Assembly: GCA_947179485.1 (NCBI GenBank)
Contig: OX359246.1
Location: 48,339,632-48,403,631 of the forward strand
Source of the DNA: Allacma fusca
Lineage: Eukaryota > Arthropoda > Collembola > Symphypleona > Sminthuridae
Direction: 5' to 3'
DNA length: 64,000 nt
Position numbers and translations under genes: made by a program. The notes beneath the pieces are model-generated. The model worked only from the letters and a program-made list of their open reading frames with translations, did not search any database and had not been told where the DNA came from. The stretch's first letter is position 1. The number at the start of each line of letters is the position of its first letter. Positions 22,449 to 34,660 of the stretch are shown here, one piece after another.

Positions 22449-24627
22449 CAAAGATGGGCAACTGGTTTTCCTTGCCTGAGTCCTTACCTCTACAATGTAA
22501 TCTCGATTGTCCTTCCTAATACCCTTCCTAAACCGGACTTTTGCTGATTTCCTTTTTCCTAAAAATGGGCATATAATTTCCCTTCCTATTTCATTGTCAG
22601 ATTATTAAATTGCCTAGTAGGTCCTAAAATGCCTAGTTCAGTCTGAACTGCCTTTGTTCAGCCTTAGTTGGCTGGGTATGCCTTTGCCGGTTAGTTCAAA
22701 ATTGTACATTTCTTTACGAATAGCGTTGAGAAACAATATACATTAACATAAGCGGGTAAATATGATAATTGTCATCATTTAAAATGTATATTGTTAGACG
22801 AACACATGATAAGTTCCAAGTTTGGATTAATTTTGTGGCAGATATATTTTAACGTTAGCAGAATATTAATGTACTAAAAATAAACCCTGTTCACAGCCAG
22901 TGCTCGGCAAGGGTATGGGTAATACTCGGGTAAACGGGTATGGGTACGGGTATGGGTACTACCCGGGTACGGATTTTGTGTACCCGAACAATTCCGGGTA
23001 CTACCCGGGTACACTTTGGTCGGCTCAAAATCTCGGGTACGGATACGGGTATGGGTACGGGTACAAGGATTTCAAAATGGGTATATACCCACCGGGTACG
23101 GGTATAATGGTGTCATTTACCCGTACCCGCGACCATTGTACCCGAGTATTTGGATATGTTGAGATTTGAGACATTTTGATGAATTTTATGAAAATAATGG
23201 AACTTCCGTTGGAAAATTCTGTCGGTATTTTTAGTAATTCTGAATACATATAGCTTATTGTTAATACCCTTTTAACCTTACAGCATGCAGTAACTGTATT
23301 TCAGACTATGTTGCTAAAATATATATTTATATCTATAATAAATATTTTTATGGAAACATGTTTTAGGAAGAATAATTAATAAACAGACGAGGAATAATAT
23401 CAAAATAGAAGTGGAGAATAGGATTCAACGAAATTTTATACAAAACGTCTTCATAATGTAGTATTTTGTCACTAATTGCATAAATAGTCTGATTGACACG
23501 TATGCACATGATACTTCATTAGCCACAATGATTACAATTTAAAAATTAGAGTTCCGATGAGTTGGATGGCAAGATATTTTTTGTAATTGGTAGTTGATTA
23601 GGAAAAGGCGGATATTTGTAACAAGATAATAATGAGTTACATGTACACAGAACTACTGAGATGAAAAAATTAATGTAAAAGGCCGAATAAATCAAAAAGT
23701 GAAAAATCGAGTAGCCAAGTCCCAAGCCAAAAATGCATGTACATATGGACTGGGTGCTATAAAATACTTCGCCCATCAGCCCATAAACAATCAAATGGGG
23801 ATAATTTTACTTCTAATCAAAAACGCTTATAGTTTTCTACTCTTCAATAAAAATATACAATGTCAAATACCTCTCTAGCTAGTCAAAATTACCCACTCAG
23901 GTGTCATACATTTTACATATAACGTACTATGTATTACATTAAAACAAATCTGGATAAAGTACCCGGGTTAGAGTACGGGTACGACACTGAGATACCCGAG
24001 TATGGGTACAATTTTCGCGTATTTTCGGGTACGGGTACAATACGGGTACAGGTACATGGATTGAGATTACATTGCGGGTACGGGTACGAAAAATTTGTAC
24101 CCGGATACTCGGGTATGGGTACGGGTATAGATACCAGTTATTGAAATACCCGCACTTCGGGTACGGATACGGGTACGGGTACCGATTTTTCGTACCCGTG
24201 CCGAGCACTGTTCACAGCACACCATGAAATCTACGGAGACACCGAATCTAGACGTCTAACTATTATTGGGGTCCATATGGGTGGAATTTCTTCACAGTTT
24301 GTTTTTGACTATGTCGTTTATTCAACGTTATACGGTTCAATACAAATAACTAGCAGAAATCATACAAACCAGTTTCATCTCTTGCCGCTGGTTGGCATCA
24401 AATATGTCTTCCCGGTAGTCCTTCCTAGGATCCTTCCAATTCCCTCACCCTTCCTATGAACTTGCCTATTATTTTACATATTCTCAGCCTTCCTATTCCA
24501 TTTCCTAGTTTTGACATAAATTCTACAACCTTCCTAGTTCCTTTCCTAAAATCCTATCCGTTTTGCTTTCCTTCCTTCCTAGTTACCTATTTACAAGGCC
24601 TAGTTTCAGGCGAGGTGCCCATCTTTG
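22449..24627. mobile_element. Second-level hAT-like element
   Basis: Perfect 8-bp duplication TCCCACGG (22441-22448 and 24628-24635). Ends CAAAGATGGGCAACTGG and CAAAGATGGGCACCTCG (other strand). Arms are made of CCTTCCTA / TTGCCTAG motifs (22490-22680 and 24410-24610). It is inserted into the 21987 element and carries the 22898 element. Confidence 0.88.
22898..24210. mobile_element. Innermost hAT-like element with GGGTAC arms
   Basis: Perfect 8-bp duplication TTCACAGC (22890-22897 and 24211-24218). Ends CAGTGCTCGGCAAGGGTA and CAGTGCTCGGCACGGGTA (other strand). The arms (22898-23150 and 23950-24210) are dense arrays of GGGTACGGGTA/GGGTATGGGTA and TACCCG. The ORFs coding runs of Tyr-Gly or Tyr-Pro here come from this hexamer repeat. 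Confidence 0.9.
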
Positions 24628-24943
24628 TCCCACGGGGTGATGCTCTATCGTACACCAAGCCTTAGTTTGTTTGAAAGCTAAAATTGCAAACGTCAGAAAT
24701 TCGTTCAAGTCATTCAAGTCTATGTACATTCACAACCGCTGCTCCTGCATTCACAACTAATGGAATTTCTCACGAGCTTTTACGGGGTTTCACGGTCTTT
24801 TTTAACCGCGATGAAAAGACCGTACCCGCCCGTAACCCGTCAAACGTAATAATTTTTACCCGTACCCGCTCGAAGCCCGTGCGGGCCGGGTTTTTGCGGG
24901 CTTACCCGTAAATTTTGACCGCCCGAGATGCTCTAACGTGTAT

Positions 24944-25813
24944 GTCATGGACAAGTTTTTGGCTAATATTCTAGCAAGCATCACATTACGGTACACATAG
25001 TTTCATATAAATTGTTCTCGTATATTATTCCAATGTATTATATACCTATCGGTTAGGCATTACACAACACATTGAACACATATTACATATGTACCTTGAA
25101 ACAATTCTCTAGTTCAGATCAGAGTACGGAATGATTTTTTTTAAACATTACCCTTTCACTTTAGACACCCAACAACTAACCATCATAAAAGCCAGAAATT
25201 CCTTTATTAAAATGTAGAAGAAAATCAAACATAACTCATACAATATTTCGTCCCTCATTTGATTTCAATTTCCAAAATAATTGCTGTTATTATTTTGGAA
25301 TGACGTTTTGAATTTAAGTGTACATGGGAAAAATTAAGCTTTGTCATTTGTGAAATGCTTTTGATCACACACCCAGTTGTTAGCTATAACTTACAGAGAA
25401 CATCATCAAAAAGGTAGAGGAGTTCTACCAGACTTTATAGCCTTAAGCTACTCCCCAATACAATTTGTTAGGGTAATGATTACTACAGTAAGGCGTCAGT
25501 TAATAACCTAACCTAAAATCCCAAGTTTTTGATGTAATAATTTGCAATTTCCCCTCCCCCCGAACAACACTTCGGATCTGATGAAAAGGATTCATACAGC
25601 ATGAAGTGAAGTGAAAGGATGAAGTTAAACTTGATAGCCCGGGTTCAGAACCGCTATATTCAAGCTCAAAATATGTGACAGCTTTTTATTTTTTTGTTCC
25701 GTCAAAAATTAGAATGTAAATAGTAGTAACTACAAATATTAAAAAAAAATTAAGCCATTTAATAATTTTCTATTAATTCTATATTATTTTTTAAATATTA
25801 CTGTTTCACTAGT
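24944..25813. other. 5' flank of the zinc-finger gene
   Basis: AT-rich, with a short GC patch at 25545-25565. No element or gene recognised; probably contains the zinc-finger promoter. Confidence 0.4.
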
Positions 25814-27390
25814 ATGGAAGTGTTACAGCCATCCGAGTACAATAATGGGGCTCCTCAGCTTCAACTCGATAGCAATATGAGCAAATATTCAAATAATGTG
25901 CATCAAATGCATAGTGAGGTGAAATTACTGATAGCTCAAGTGGACGTAATTTCTAACTGGATTCTACAACAATTTGGTAAATTTTCTTGACCACCTTAAT
26001 TGTTTGGTTATTGTTTATTTATGTACCTCTGTCAACTGTCACTATACAATCATACAATGACGTTAAGTATTACTATATGGGTATTAATTAGGCAAGAAGC
26101 CCAAAAAGAAATTAAATAACCTAGCCAAACCCCGCTAGGACAGTTGGCAGTAATCATTTGCAATCCTTTTCGAAATTTTAGGAACGAAGTTGTTCAATGA
26201 CACTTGTCCTTTACTCCATCATATGTACAGTCAAAATGAGCTCAAGGAGATTGTGAAAGCCGTGACTTGTTTTGACAACAATGAACCGGATTTTGATAGA
26301 CTTTGGATGAAAGGTTGATTACAATTTATTAATGTGTGTCATATTAACATGTCTAGGATATCCTAATGTATTTTTACGGAATCAAATATAATAATTAAAT
26401 ATGATGTATTAAAATGCAGCTATGTACACTTATGCTTACAGATGCGGATAAAATAACAATTGCGGACCCAGTGACAGATCAAATTGAAAAAACAATAATT
26501 ACGGTGAGCCGCGATGAAAATCCAACGACATCGTTAACAGCGACAAAAACTGAGAAAGAGAAAAACGAAAAGCAGGACGATGGCCAAAATATATCGATTT
26601 TTTTAGCTGCTTTTTCGAATGAGTTAGCTTCCGTTGTGGATTGTACATTTGGGAAAGAAAAACCTTCCAGTAAGTAATTCTGGATCTCAACAGAATCCAT
26701 TATATGATTTTGAATGTTGTGATCGTTTAAGTGACAGTTAGAGATCATATAATTTTTTATGCAGTTAAGGAGAAATGTGCTACCAAAAAATTGAAGAACA
26801 AAGCTCTTGCTCCTTCTACTAGAAAAACAAAAGAACTACAAAGAAAAACTTCTCCAAATGCATCAAATGCTCAAGTTCCAGCCCAGTGTGAGGAATGTGG
26901 AAAAACTTTCCGAAATGTGAGCAACCTAAATGAGCACAAGAAAATTCATGGAGATGTGCGGCCTTTCGCTTGTCAAACTTGCGGGAAATCATTTCGACAA
27001 AAAAGGAAGTACAATTTGCATGCATTATTGCACTTGGGACTTGACGGGAAGAAACTGAACTGCAAAGTTTGCAACAAGTCATTCATTGAAAGGAGAGATC
27101 TCTTACGTCATGAACGCACTCATACTGGGGAAAGACCTTACGCTTGTGACGTCTGTTCGAAGTCTTTTAATGTCAAGCAGCATTTATCCTACCATATGAG
27201 GACACACACCGGTGAAAAGCCTTACAAATGTTCGTCTTGTGACAAGTCGTTCTCTCAATCAAATACTTTAAGGTTGCATAAGAAAATTCATGAAGGGAAA
27301 AAATATGTCCAGTACCGAAAAAAAAAAGAAGTTGTGTTAAACCCATTCATTGATGCATGTAAACCTGGTTCTTCCAAAATGGAAAACTAA
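25814..27390 (+). CDS. C2H2 zinc-finger protein, five fingers (382 aa)
   Basis: Four exons with consistent phase 1 junctions: 25814-25976, 26182-26313, 26442-26669, 26765-27390. The N-terminal half (about residues 1-210) is acidic and Lys-rich without a recognised domain; it contains the stretch LLIAQVDVISNWILQQF. The C-terminal half has five C2H2 fingers in tandem: CEECGKTF..HKKIH, CQTCGKSF..HALLH, CKVCNKSF..HERTH, CDVCSKSF..HMRTH, CSSCDKSF..HKKIH. Fingers 3-4 and 4-5 are joined by canonical TGERPY/TGEKPY linkers, the sign of sequence-specific DNA binding; the linkers between fingers 1-2 and 2-3 are diverged. It is presumably a nuclear transcription factor; targets are unknown. AATAAA at 27477-27482. 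Confidence 0.9.
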
Positions 27391-27482
27391 CAATACAGTA
27401 ATTATTTGTCAGCTTGCAATCAATATCTTTAGTTAGAGAACTTGTTGTAGCTGGTGGAACTGCATTGTATAGTAAAAATAAA

Positions 27483-28421
27483 GTGTTCATTAACTTTTTC
27501 ATATACTACTTTTGTATTGATTATTGTATAATAACATGGATGTACATATGTGCCAATTTGTGAATTGCAAACAATTCTGTATGTCATGCCGTTAATCTAA
27601 ACTTCTAGTAAAAATATCAAATATTTTAAATGCAGCCACATGTTTACTTTGTCAGGTTATTAATTAATTATTTCAGTGCGACAATACGTACATCTGATAA
27701 TTATTCTTTATGAATATACGTTAGCTTTTCCAACATGAAAAATAAAAGCAGTAATAATTAATAATAAAAACAAATTCGAAGTTACAGTTAAGAGCGTTCG
27801 CATATTCGTAGTAAAATAATAAGCCATACCAGCTTATCTTAGCCCACAATGTATTTGATAAAGAATATTCATGGTTGTGCTGGTATCCAAATTAGTACAC
27901 CATCGTTTAACAAATCAAATATTAATTTTGTTAAATAATTAATTTTGACAGAAAATTCCTTATATTAAAATTACAATTAGCCTTAAATAACAGTTTTAAC
28001 GCCATCTTTAAGGTCAAGGACCTGTGAGGAGTAATTATAGAAAAATATTATTTAGGCATCGAATGGAATGTGATTGAATTGGATACTTATAGAACTGCCA
28101 AGTCTTATATAATCAATTTAGTGTATATATGTTTAGTTGATCGGGCAAGTACTCCTCAAAATCCGTGAACACCGGTGTGTGAATGGTTTCCTATGTACAT
28201 AGGCTGTACTGCACCCGTTCCCACTTGCCGAGTCCATTTAAGAGTTGCTGTTCGTCGGTCCAAGGTGGTTGGGAACAAAATATTTGTACCAGTACACATT
28301 CCCATGTACCCCGGTGTCACGCGTTCTTTTGATAATCACTGAAGTGGGTAACCATCGTAACTTTTTAATTCATTTTTTGTAAACCATTATTTCAAAACTG
28401 ACAAGAGCAAAGTCGTTGTCT
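27483..28421. other. No gene recognised
   Basis: AT-rich, except 28140-28330, which is close to 50% GC and contains CACCGGTGTG. That block could be an old repeat, but I found no ends. Confidence 0.4.
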
Positions 28422-28429
28422 GTATAAAT

Positions 28430-28988
28430 CAGAGATGCGCAAATGAAATAGCCTTCCTTCAAGCCTTCGAAGGCGAAAATTCAGTAAAAATTTCCCCTTC
28501 AACATGTCGCAGAATGAAGCCTTCTAAAAAATCTGCCTTCCTTCACCCTTCCTTCCAAAATACATACACTCATTTTTGCCTTCAGCCTTCTTCTAAAAAT
28601 AGCCTTCCTTCAATTTTAAACTACAACCCGCGTAAAAACGTTTTGCACCAGCTGGATTCAGTGCAGTGAAGAGATCGGGCACACATTGTCAGTTGTAAGG
28701 TCACGAATTTGCTGTATTGTTGCGCTAGGAGCAAAACGTCGTTGCATATGCTATGCTTTCACGTTATAGATATTTCGTGTACCTGGAAGCCTTCACGGCC
28801 TTGGAGGGCTAATAGTTAGGAAGCCTTCCTTCACAGTCCTTCACGGCTAGTTTTTGTGAAGGCTTCCTTCAGCCTTCAGAAAAAAGTATCACCATCCTTC
28901 CATTCCTTCTGCAACGTTAAGAAAGTTACCTTTCCGCCTTCAAAGAAGCCTTCTTGGAAGGCTAGCCTTCGAAGGCTGCGCATCTCTG
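28430..28988. mobile_element. hAT-like MITE with CCTTCCTTCA arms
   Basis: Perfect 8-bp duplication GTATAAAT (28422-28429 and 28989-28996). Ends CAGAGATGCGCA on both strands. The arms consist of AGCCTTCCTTCA and CTTCGAAGG motifs, inverted between the arms. Non-coding. Confidence 0.9.
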
Positions 28989-29003
28989 GTATAAATATGT
29001 GTG

Positions 29004-29120
29004 CCAGAGATGCTAAGCTTCGAATGCTAGCCTTCCTAGAAGGCTTACTTCAAGGAGGAAAAGTAACTTTCTTACCGTTGTAGATAGAATGGAAGGATGG
29101 GGATATTTTTTTTAATTACA
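29004..29120. mobile_element. Truncated second copy of the 28430 MITE family
   Basis: Starts CAGAGATGCTAAGCTTCGAA and then follows, base for base with few changes, the complementary strand of the right arm of the neighbouring element (GCTAGCCTTCC..AGAAGGCTT..AACTTTCTTA.CGTTG). It ends in a T run with no opposite end. It starts 15 bp from the first copy. Confidence 0.75.
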
Positions 29121-29299
29121 AAAACAAATTTGTTATATGAAAAAACGAACAAAAACGGAAAAGCATCCAATTAATCGTGTCCATTAGAGTTGGAACACGA
29201 CTGACTACGGTACAATCTGAGCCGGATAACTGAAGGTACGTAATTTTATTTTAAACCAAATGAATCACAAACACATTTTAGTGTCTTTTAGAATTCCTT

Positions 29300-32200
29300 G
29301 ATTCATTTTGACAGATTTAGGTCAAGATGGAACCACGAAGAAAGGCGATCCCAATAGGGGCGAGAGAGTTAGTGAACTCGAGAAGTGGAGGAATGACGAG
29401 AAACAGCCTCCAACGTTTAGGCAGATTGCGAAAGAGGTTCGCCTAAGACCCTCATGAAGTTCCTCAATTATAAAATTGAGAAGAACCAATCGGTTGTTCA
29501 AACCATGAACGAAATATAAGAATTAGCACGTACTTGTTCTGACTTAGGAATCCCACAAGATGAACTCACAGTAGTTATGAAGGTTGTAGGAAGTCTCCTT
29601 CCCCAGTTCGAATCCTTTCAAACAGCGTGGGATATGGTACCTGATACCCAACAAACTACTACAATGCTGATGGCACGTCTCAGGAACCTGGAATCCAAGA
29701 AGACCAAGACGGAGGACTCTACTGAAGCTGACTCAACCAGGGCTTTCATGAGGAAGAAATCAGGACGTGAAAACTAGGACAGACGCCCAACATTTTACAA
29801 AAACAAAGTTACATGTTACAAATGTAATAATCTTGGTCATTTTGCTCGCGAGTTTAATGGACGACGTGGTGGAAGATCATCCAAATCCAGTAATGCTGCC
29901 CCATCATCCTCACTCAGAAATGAATCATCAATACCAGGAGGACAAACACGTGCTTTTACGGGTATACTGGGTAACTCAACTCACAATCCTGATGAATGGA
30001 TTAGTGATTCGAGAGCAACCCAACATACATGCGTTAATGACAGTTTTTTCACCGATTTTGAGCACTCTAAAACGCCAAAATCAGTAATTTCTCTCAGTAA
30101 CTCGGTTCAGTCAGAAGGTCAGGGAACTGTAACATTAGAACCATATATACGTGGAGAATACGAGACTTGCATTTTGCATAATGTAATTTATCTGCCAGGA
30201 GCGCCAAACCTACTCTCTGAGGGCGTACTTGCTACCAAATGGTATGAAATACTTAAAAATGATAAGAAAAAGAACAAATTGAAGCCCTAGTAGCTGATTT
30301 TTGCAACGGAATGTATATTATGCGATTTCGTCCGATTAGGAGCCACGCCAGCGCGTTTTTCTCTAAAAACGATCAAACGACATTATGGCATAGAAGATTG
30401 TCGCATTTGAATGTGAAGAATACAATACACTCGGTTAATAAGGGTGCAGTTACAGGCATTGCGCTCCCCCAAGTTTCAGGGAAAGTAAAATGTGAAAACT
30501 GCGAATTAGGAAAACAGCTTAGAAAGCCATTTCATAGGGTTAAAACCCAGAGTAACTAAAAGCCAGGAGAATACATTACATCCGATATAGCAGGGCCTAT
30601 GCCAGTTGACTCACTAGCAGTAGCAAAATGCTTTCTTTGATTCAAAGATTATCAAACAGGATTTAGATGCGCAGAGTGCTTTTGAAAAATAAAAATGAAG
30701 CTGCAAGCTGAAAGGTTAAGCAATTCATTAATCTTATGGAAACAGGCAGAAAATTCAGTTAAAACGTTTGATACTGATTGTGGTACGGAGTTTATTAATA
30801 ACAATTTGAATCAGTATTTTAAGGATAAAGGAATTTGTTTTGAGACATCAGTTCCATTCTGCCCAGAGTCGAATGGAAAAATGGAAAGGGAAATCATGAC
30901 TCATGACTGTGAAAGATAGTGCTAGGACCCTTCTAATAGAAAGCAAACTGCATGAATCTTTATGGGCTGAGGCAGTTGCAATGTGCATAATAGTCTTAGA
31001 TAAGAAAACCAGTGAAATTACTGCTTTTGAGACAATCTTTAAAAAGAAGCCACACTTGCAGGGATTGCGGGTGTTTGGCTCAACTGCATTTGCCCATGTA
31101 CCAAAAGCGAAAAGATCTGTATGGAAGCCTAAAATGTACTAGTAGGTAATACAGGGAAACAATTGAAATACAGGTTGTATGACCCAAAAACAAAAAGCGT
31201 TTTCTTCTCACGACGTTTTACTTTTAATGAGCTAGAAACTGATTAGTCAATCTGTAGACATGATGATGCGTCGGAAAACAACGCATACTTTGAGGACGAC
31301 ATTACTTCTAAGCAATCGATAGTACTTCAAGAGACTCAACGTCATAAAGTACAGGATGAAAATGTTCAAGATGCGACGGACGACATTTTTGAAAAAAGTG
31401 ATGACGAAATTACTCAACCCGAAACCCTAACAACTTCAACCCGTAGAGTTATTCCTCTAATTTCTGAAGTCATTCAAAAAATCCAACCAATAGTACCACC
31501 TCAACCATCAACTTCAAAACACGCGGTTACTGTCATTACAACTCCGAAGGGAAAATTTCTAGCCGAAATTCCTGGATCCAGCGAGGATACGGAAGTGGTT
31601 ATCCTAAAGATGAACAAGAACACATCAAACGGTTTTTTCAAACCCAAAATAATGCCAACAAAGTTGCGAACTAAGAAGCAAGTTGACTATAATGACTCCC
31701 ATCCGAAGGTGTTCTCCGCTAAAGTTGCTGAAGAACCCAACTCCTACATAAATAAATATTCTTTCTTTATTCAGGATTCTTTTCGGGCTGTGTCCATATC
31801 ACCCATACATACATTACTTCTCCACAACCAACTACAAGTGAGAAGCTTATACTGGCTCTCTTCAGTCTGAATGTTTTTTGCACCGGCAACTTATGTACTG
31901 GGTATCGTACACGGGCCGGCGTCTCGTGCTAGCATTGTGGAAGCAGAGCAAGTGGGACATATACCCATTGTCTATTCCTCGCTAACGAGTATATCACAAG
32001 CCCTGAGCCACGCCCCTTAAAGAAGTGAAGGGCAGATGCCACGGACGCTCTTTCACCAGATTAGGGTATGCAGATGCGATAGGTCAGAAGTATGCTAAAG
32101 AGCTCCTTGTTCAGTCATTGCTCAGCACACTCCAGCACTACCGCATCAGCACATCCTACCGGATCCAGAGTGCAACAACGCCGCCAACACTCTTCCACAC

Positions 32201-32930
32201 AGAAAGCTATAGTAGGAGACAGAAAATACCCAGGAAGTTATGCGGGGTGAGCTGGAGTCGAAGCCGACTCCTCTGCAACCGAGCAGACACGCTACACCAC
32301 CGAGGCGCCGGGACACCTCACCCAACTCCTACAAAGAAGCTATTTCAGGCCGGAAAAACATGAATGGACAAACGCTACGGCGTAGAAAATAGCCAGCCAA
32401 GGAGCCAACGATACCTGGGAAGTTATCCGTAAACCTGAAGGAGTTAAAGCTTTGGATACAAAATGGGTTACAAAGTTAAGAGGAACCCAGATGGAGCTGT
32501 AATTAGATATAAAGCTAGATTTGTTTAGAAAGGTTACAAACAAACGGATAGGGTAGACTATTTCGAGACCATTGCTTCGGTGTGCAGATACGAGTCTATT
32601 CGTTTGGTGTTAGCCATAGCTGCATGTTTTGGTTTGATAATCAAACAATTTGGAGTAAAAACAGCGTTTCTACATGGTATTGTGCAGGAATTCCTATATG
32701 CTAACATTCCAAAGGGGTATACCGTAATGGGTAAAAATATGACTCTTCGATTGTTAAAAAGTATTTATGGGCTTAAACAAGCCCCCCGCTATTGGAATCA
32801 CATGCTTGCTCAAGTTTGGAGTGACGCATTTGGATTGAACAGATCTGAACTCGACCCAAGTGTTTTCCTTGAAAGGATTAACTCGACCCAAGTGTTTTCC
32901 TTGAAAGGATTAACTCGATTAAGCGTTGGT
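29300..32930 (+). pseudogene. Ty1/copia retrotransposon polyprotein relic
   Basis: Copia-order pieces lie in several frames: gag-like helix (29577-29776), a zinc knuckle CYKCNNLGHFAREF (about 29811-29860), protease (about 29990-30060), integrase HHCC domain (WHRRLSHL.., CENCELG; 30380-30520), integrase core (FDTDCGTEF, PESNGKMERE; 30760-30890), the pre-RT conserved stretch (about 32320-32520) and the start of reverse transcriptase (VKTAFLHG, LLKSIYGLKQAPRYW; 32580-32830). It is dead: frameshifts and stops separate the parts, the knuckle's last Cys is Phe, the protease DSG reads DSR, the first RT Asp is Gly, and the RT stops before its YVDD box. No RNase H and no 5' LTR were seen. Confidence 0.85.
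32849..32912. repeat. Exact 32-bp tandem duplication in the RT relic
   Basis: 32849-32880 is repeated without change at 32881-32912 (begins ACTCGACCCAAGTGTTTTCC). It lies just where copia homology ends and the envelope-like sequence begins. Confidence 0.9.
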
Positions 32931-32961
32931 AATAATAGCAATGACGGCTTGATGGCACTAG

Positions 32962-34203
32962 ATGTGCCCTCGAAAATCGTGGACTAAAGTGATATTACGT
33001 AAGAAACGCGTGGTAGACCTAATCATTTTGTTTATAATAATTGCTGTTGTCGCAAGCGCAGGACTCGTAATTGCCGGAAAGGCTGTGGCCGCAACCAATG
33101 TTGAAAGGCTTGTCAAAATCAAAGATCGGGCAGTCGAAGAAACACGCATCCTAAACGAATTAGAGAAACAAGTGAAACTCAACTTCCAGGACTTCCAAGC
33201 GCTTCAGAAGAATTTCAACAAGGCGATGGATGATCCAGATCCTTCAAATGGACCACGATGAGATTAAGGGAAAGAGTATCTCGTCCAGCTTTGCCATTTC
33301 TTACATCACAAGCCGACTCGTGATTGAAAAGACCATGCTGAGGGAAGCTCACCGTAACTGGAAGAAGGGAAAGGTAGATGCTGCTTTTCTGGATTATTTT
33401 AACTTCTCCTTACCATGTGGGATGCTTGCCCGATTGAACTTGCGCGTCCTCAGAAATGTGCAATTTCGGAAGACGGGGACAAACTCTACATGGATTTCGC
33501 AGCTCCGTTGGTTAGCGAAGACCTCACTCTGGTAGAAGCTGATCCGTTCCAGCTTATGGTTCGCAATGGCAACCAAACTTGTACCATAAAGTATACAGAT
33601 CCTTCAAATGCTATTTTGTCTAAAGAAAATGCTTGTGTTTTTGCCGTTAATTTGGAACAGCATGTAGAGTCCGACCTCATCCTATCCCCTACACGAGGAT
33701 GCAAAGTGTTGGCGAATCGGAACGAAACAAATCTTTTCAGCCTCTCCCACTGCGAGAAACATCAACCCCATGAAGAATCCCATTTCGTCCAAATCAAACC
33801 CCACAACAAACAATGTCACACATATTGTCCAGAGTCCAATCTTACATTTGAAGGCGTAAATGGCAAGTGTCCTAATGATGTCTGGGTCATGCCTATGAAT
33901 AACAATTTCAAAATAAATGATGTGCAGTTTAACGGGTCCAGAATCAGCATTGTTCATCAAGAAACATTGGATCACGTTGGTTCGATGAAGGCAAACATGC
34001 ATCTTCAGTCATCTGTTAACTGGATATCTCTGATGTACGAAATCAACAGATCTCAACCGGATTTCAAACCTTTGCCACCGTTTGAACTACATGACTATAC
34101 TCATTATGTATCTTACTCATTCTGTGTAGTTGTAATCACGGCCCTGTCGTTAATAATTTGTATTGTAGGTAAGAAACTCAATAATCTACCGCAAAGTGAT
34201 TGA
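32962..34203 (+). pseudogene. Envelope-like glycoprotein ORF, broken by two frameshifts
   Basis: Three overlapping frames (32962-33261, 33230-33535, 33415-34203) read as one degraded membrane glycoprotein. Near the N terminus is a hydrophobic stretch (about 33020-33080), then a Lys/Glu/Leu-rich helix suited to a coiled coil (33085-33220). The last frame has a Cys-rich ectodomain with several N-x-S/T sequons. A single C-terminal membrane segment follows (about 34110-34165), then a short Lys-containing tail. The layout resembles class I fusion glycoproteins of retroelements or viruses, but I cannot name the family. Frame breaks lie near 33235-33260 and 33400-33420, so it cannot be expressed intact. 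It follows directly on the truncated copia RT. Confidence 0.5.
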
Positions 34204-34660
34204 AATGGTACCATAGTGACTGCTGGTTTTATAATCTAATCGGGATGTATGTATCTTTTCCAGCCTATTATAAATTAATCAATATTGAAGGAAAGTATGA
34301 GGATATTATATTATACCGACAATCTAATGCTAATTATAATATGCTATTATTTGTACTTATGACTCATAGGCTTATGACTATAGTATCTAATTTTGAATTA
34401 TCTCTTGTGTGTACTTGTGTTGACCATTGTTCCTTTTTCGTCTTTCTGAGTTGGGTACTTTCCATGACTAATGTTTTTCAGGAACGTGGTGACTTGAGTA
34501 CCCTTTCTTTTATTTATATTTTCTTCCTGTAGTACTATATAAGGCTAGCTTCCTTTAAGTCAAACTACAACTGTACTCCAACTCTCACTGTTATTATGCC
34601 AATTCGGTCATAGGGAGTGTTTTGAATTAAAATCAATTTCTTACTTTGATTTTATTCGTC
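34204..34660 (+). other. Possible 3' LTR or 3' end of the env-bearing element
   Basis: Contains a TATA-like ACTATATAAGG at about 34532-34542, followed by a C/T-rich leader (GCTTCC, ACTCCAACTCTCAC), as LTR promoters often have. No second copy was found upstream and the ends are undefined. Confidence 0.25.

Larger units (their letters stand above)
21987..24935. mobile_element. Outermost hAT-like element of a three-level nest
   Basis: Perfect 8-bp duplication ACGTGTAT (21979-21986 and 24936-24943). Ends TAGAGCATCACCCCGTGGGA and TAGAGCATCTCGGGCGG (other strand). Arms are rich in CCCGTACCCGCCCG/GCCCGT. Its own sequence is only 21987-22440 plus 24636-24935; the rest is the second element and its insert. 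The second element sits next to the CCCGTGGGA motif of the left part. Confidence 0.88.

Noticed and set aside
22900-24208. Tyr-Gly and Tyr-Pro repeat peptides
   Set aside because: Direct translation of GGGTAC/TACCCG arms of a transposon with intact target duplication.
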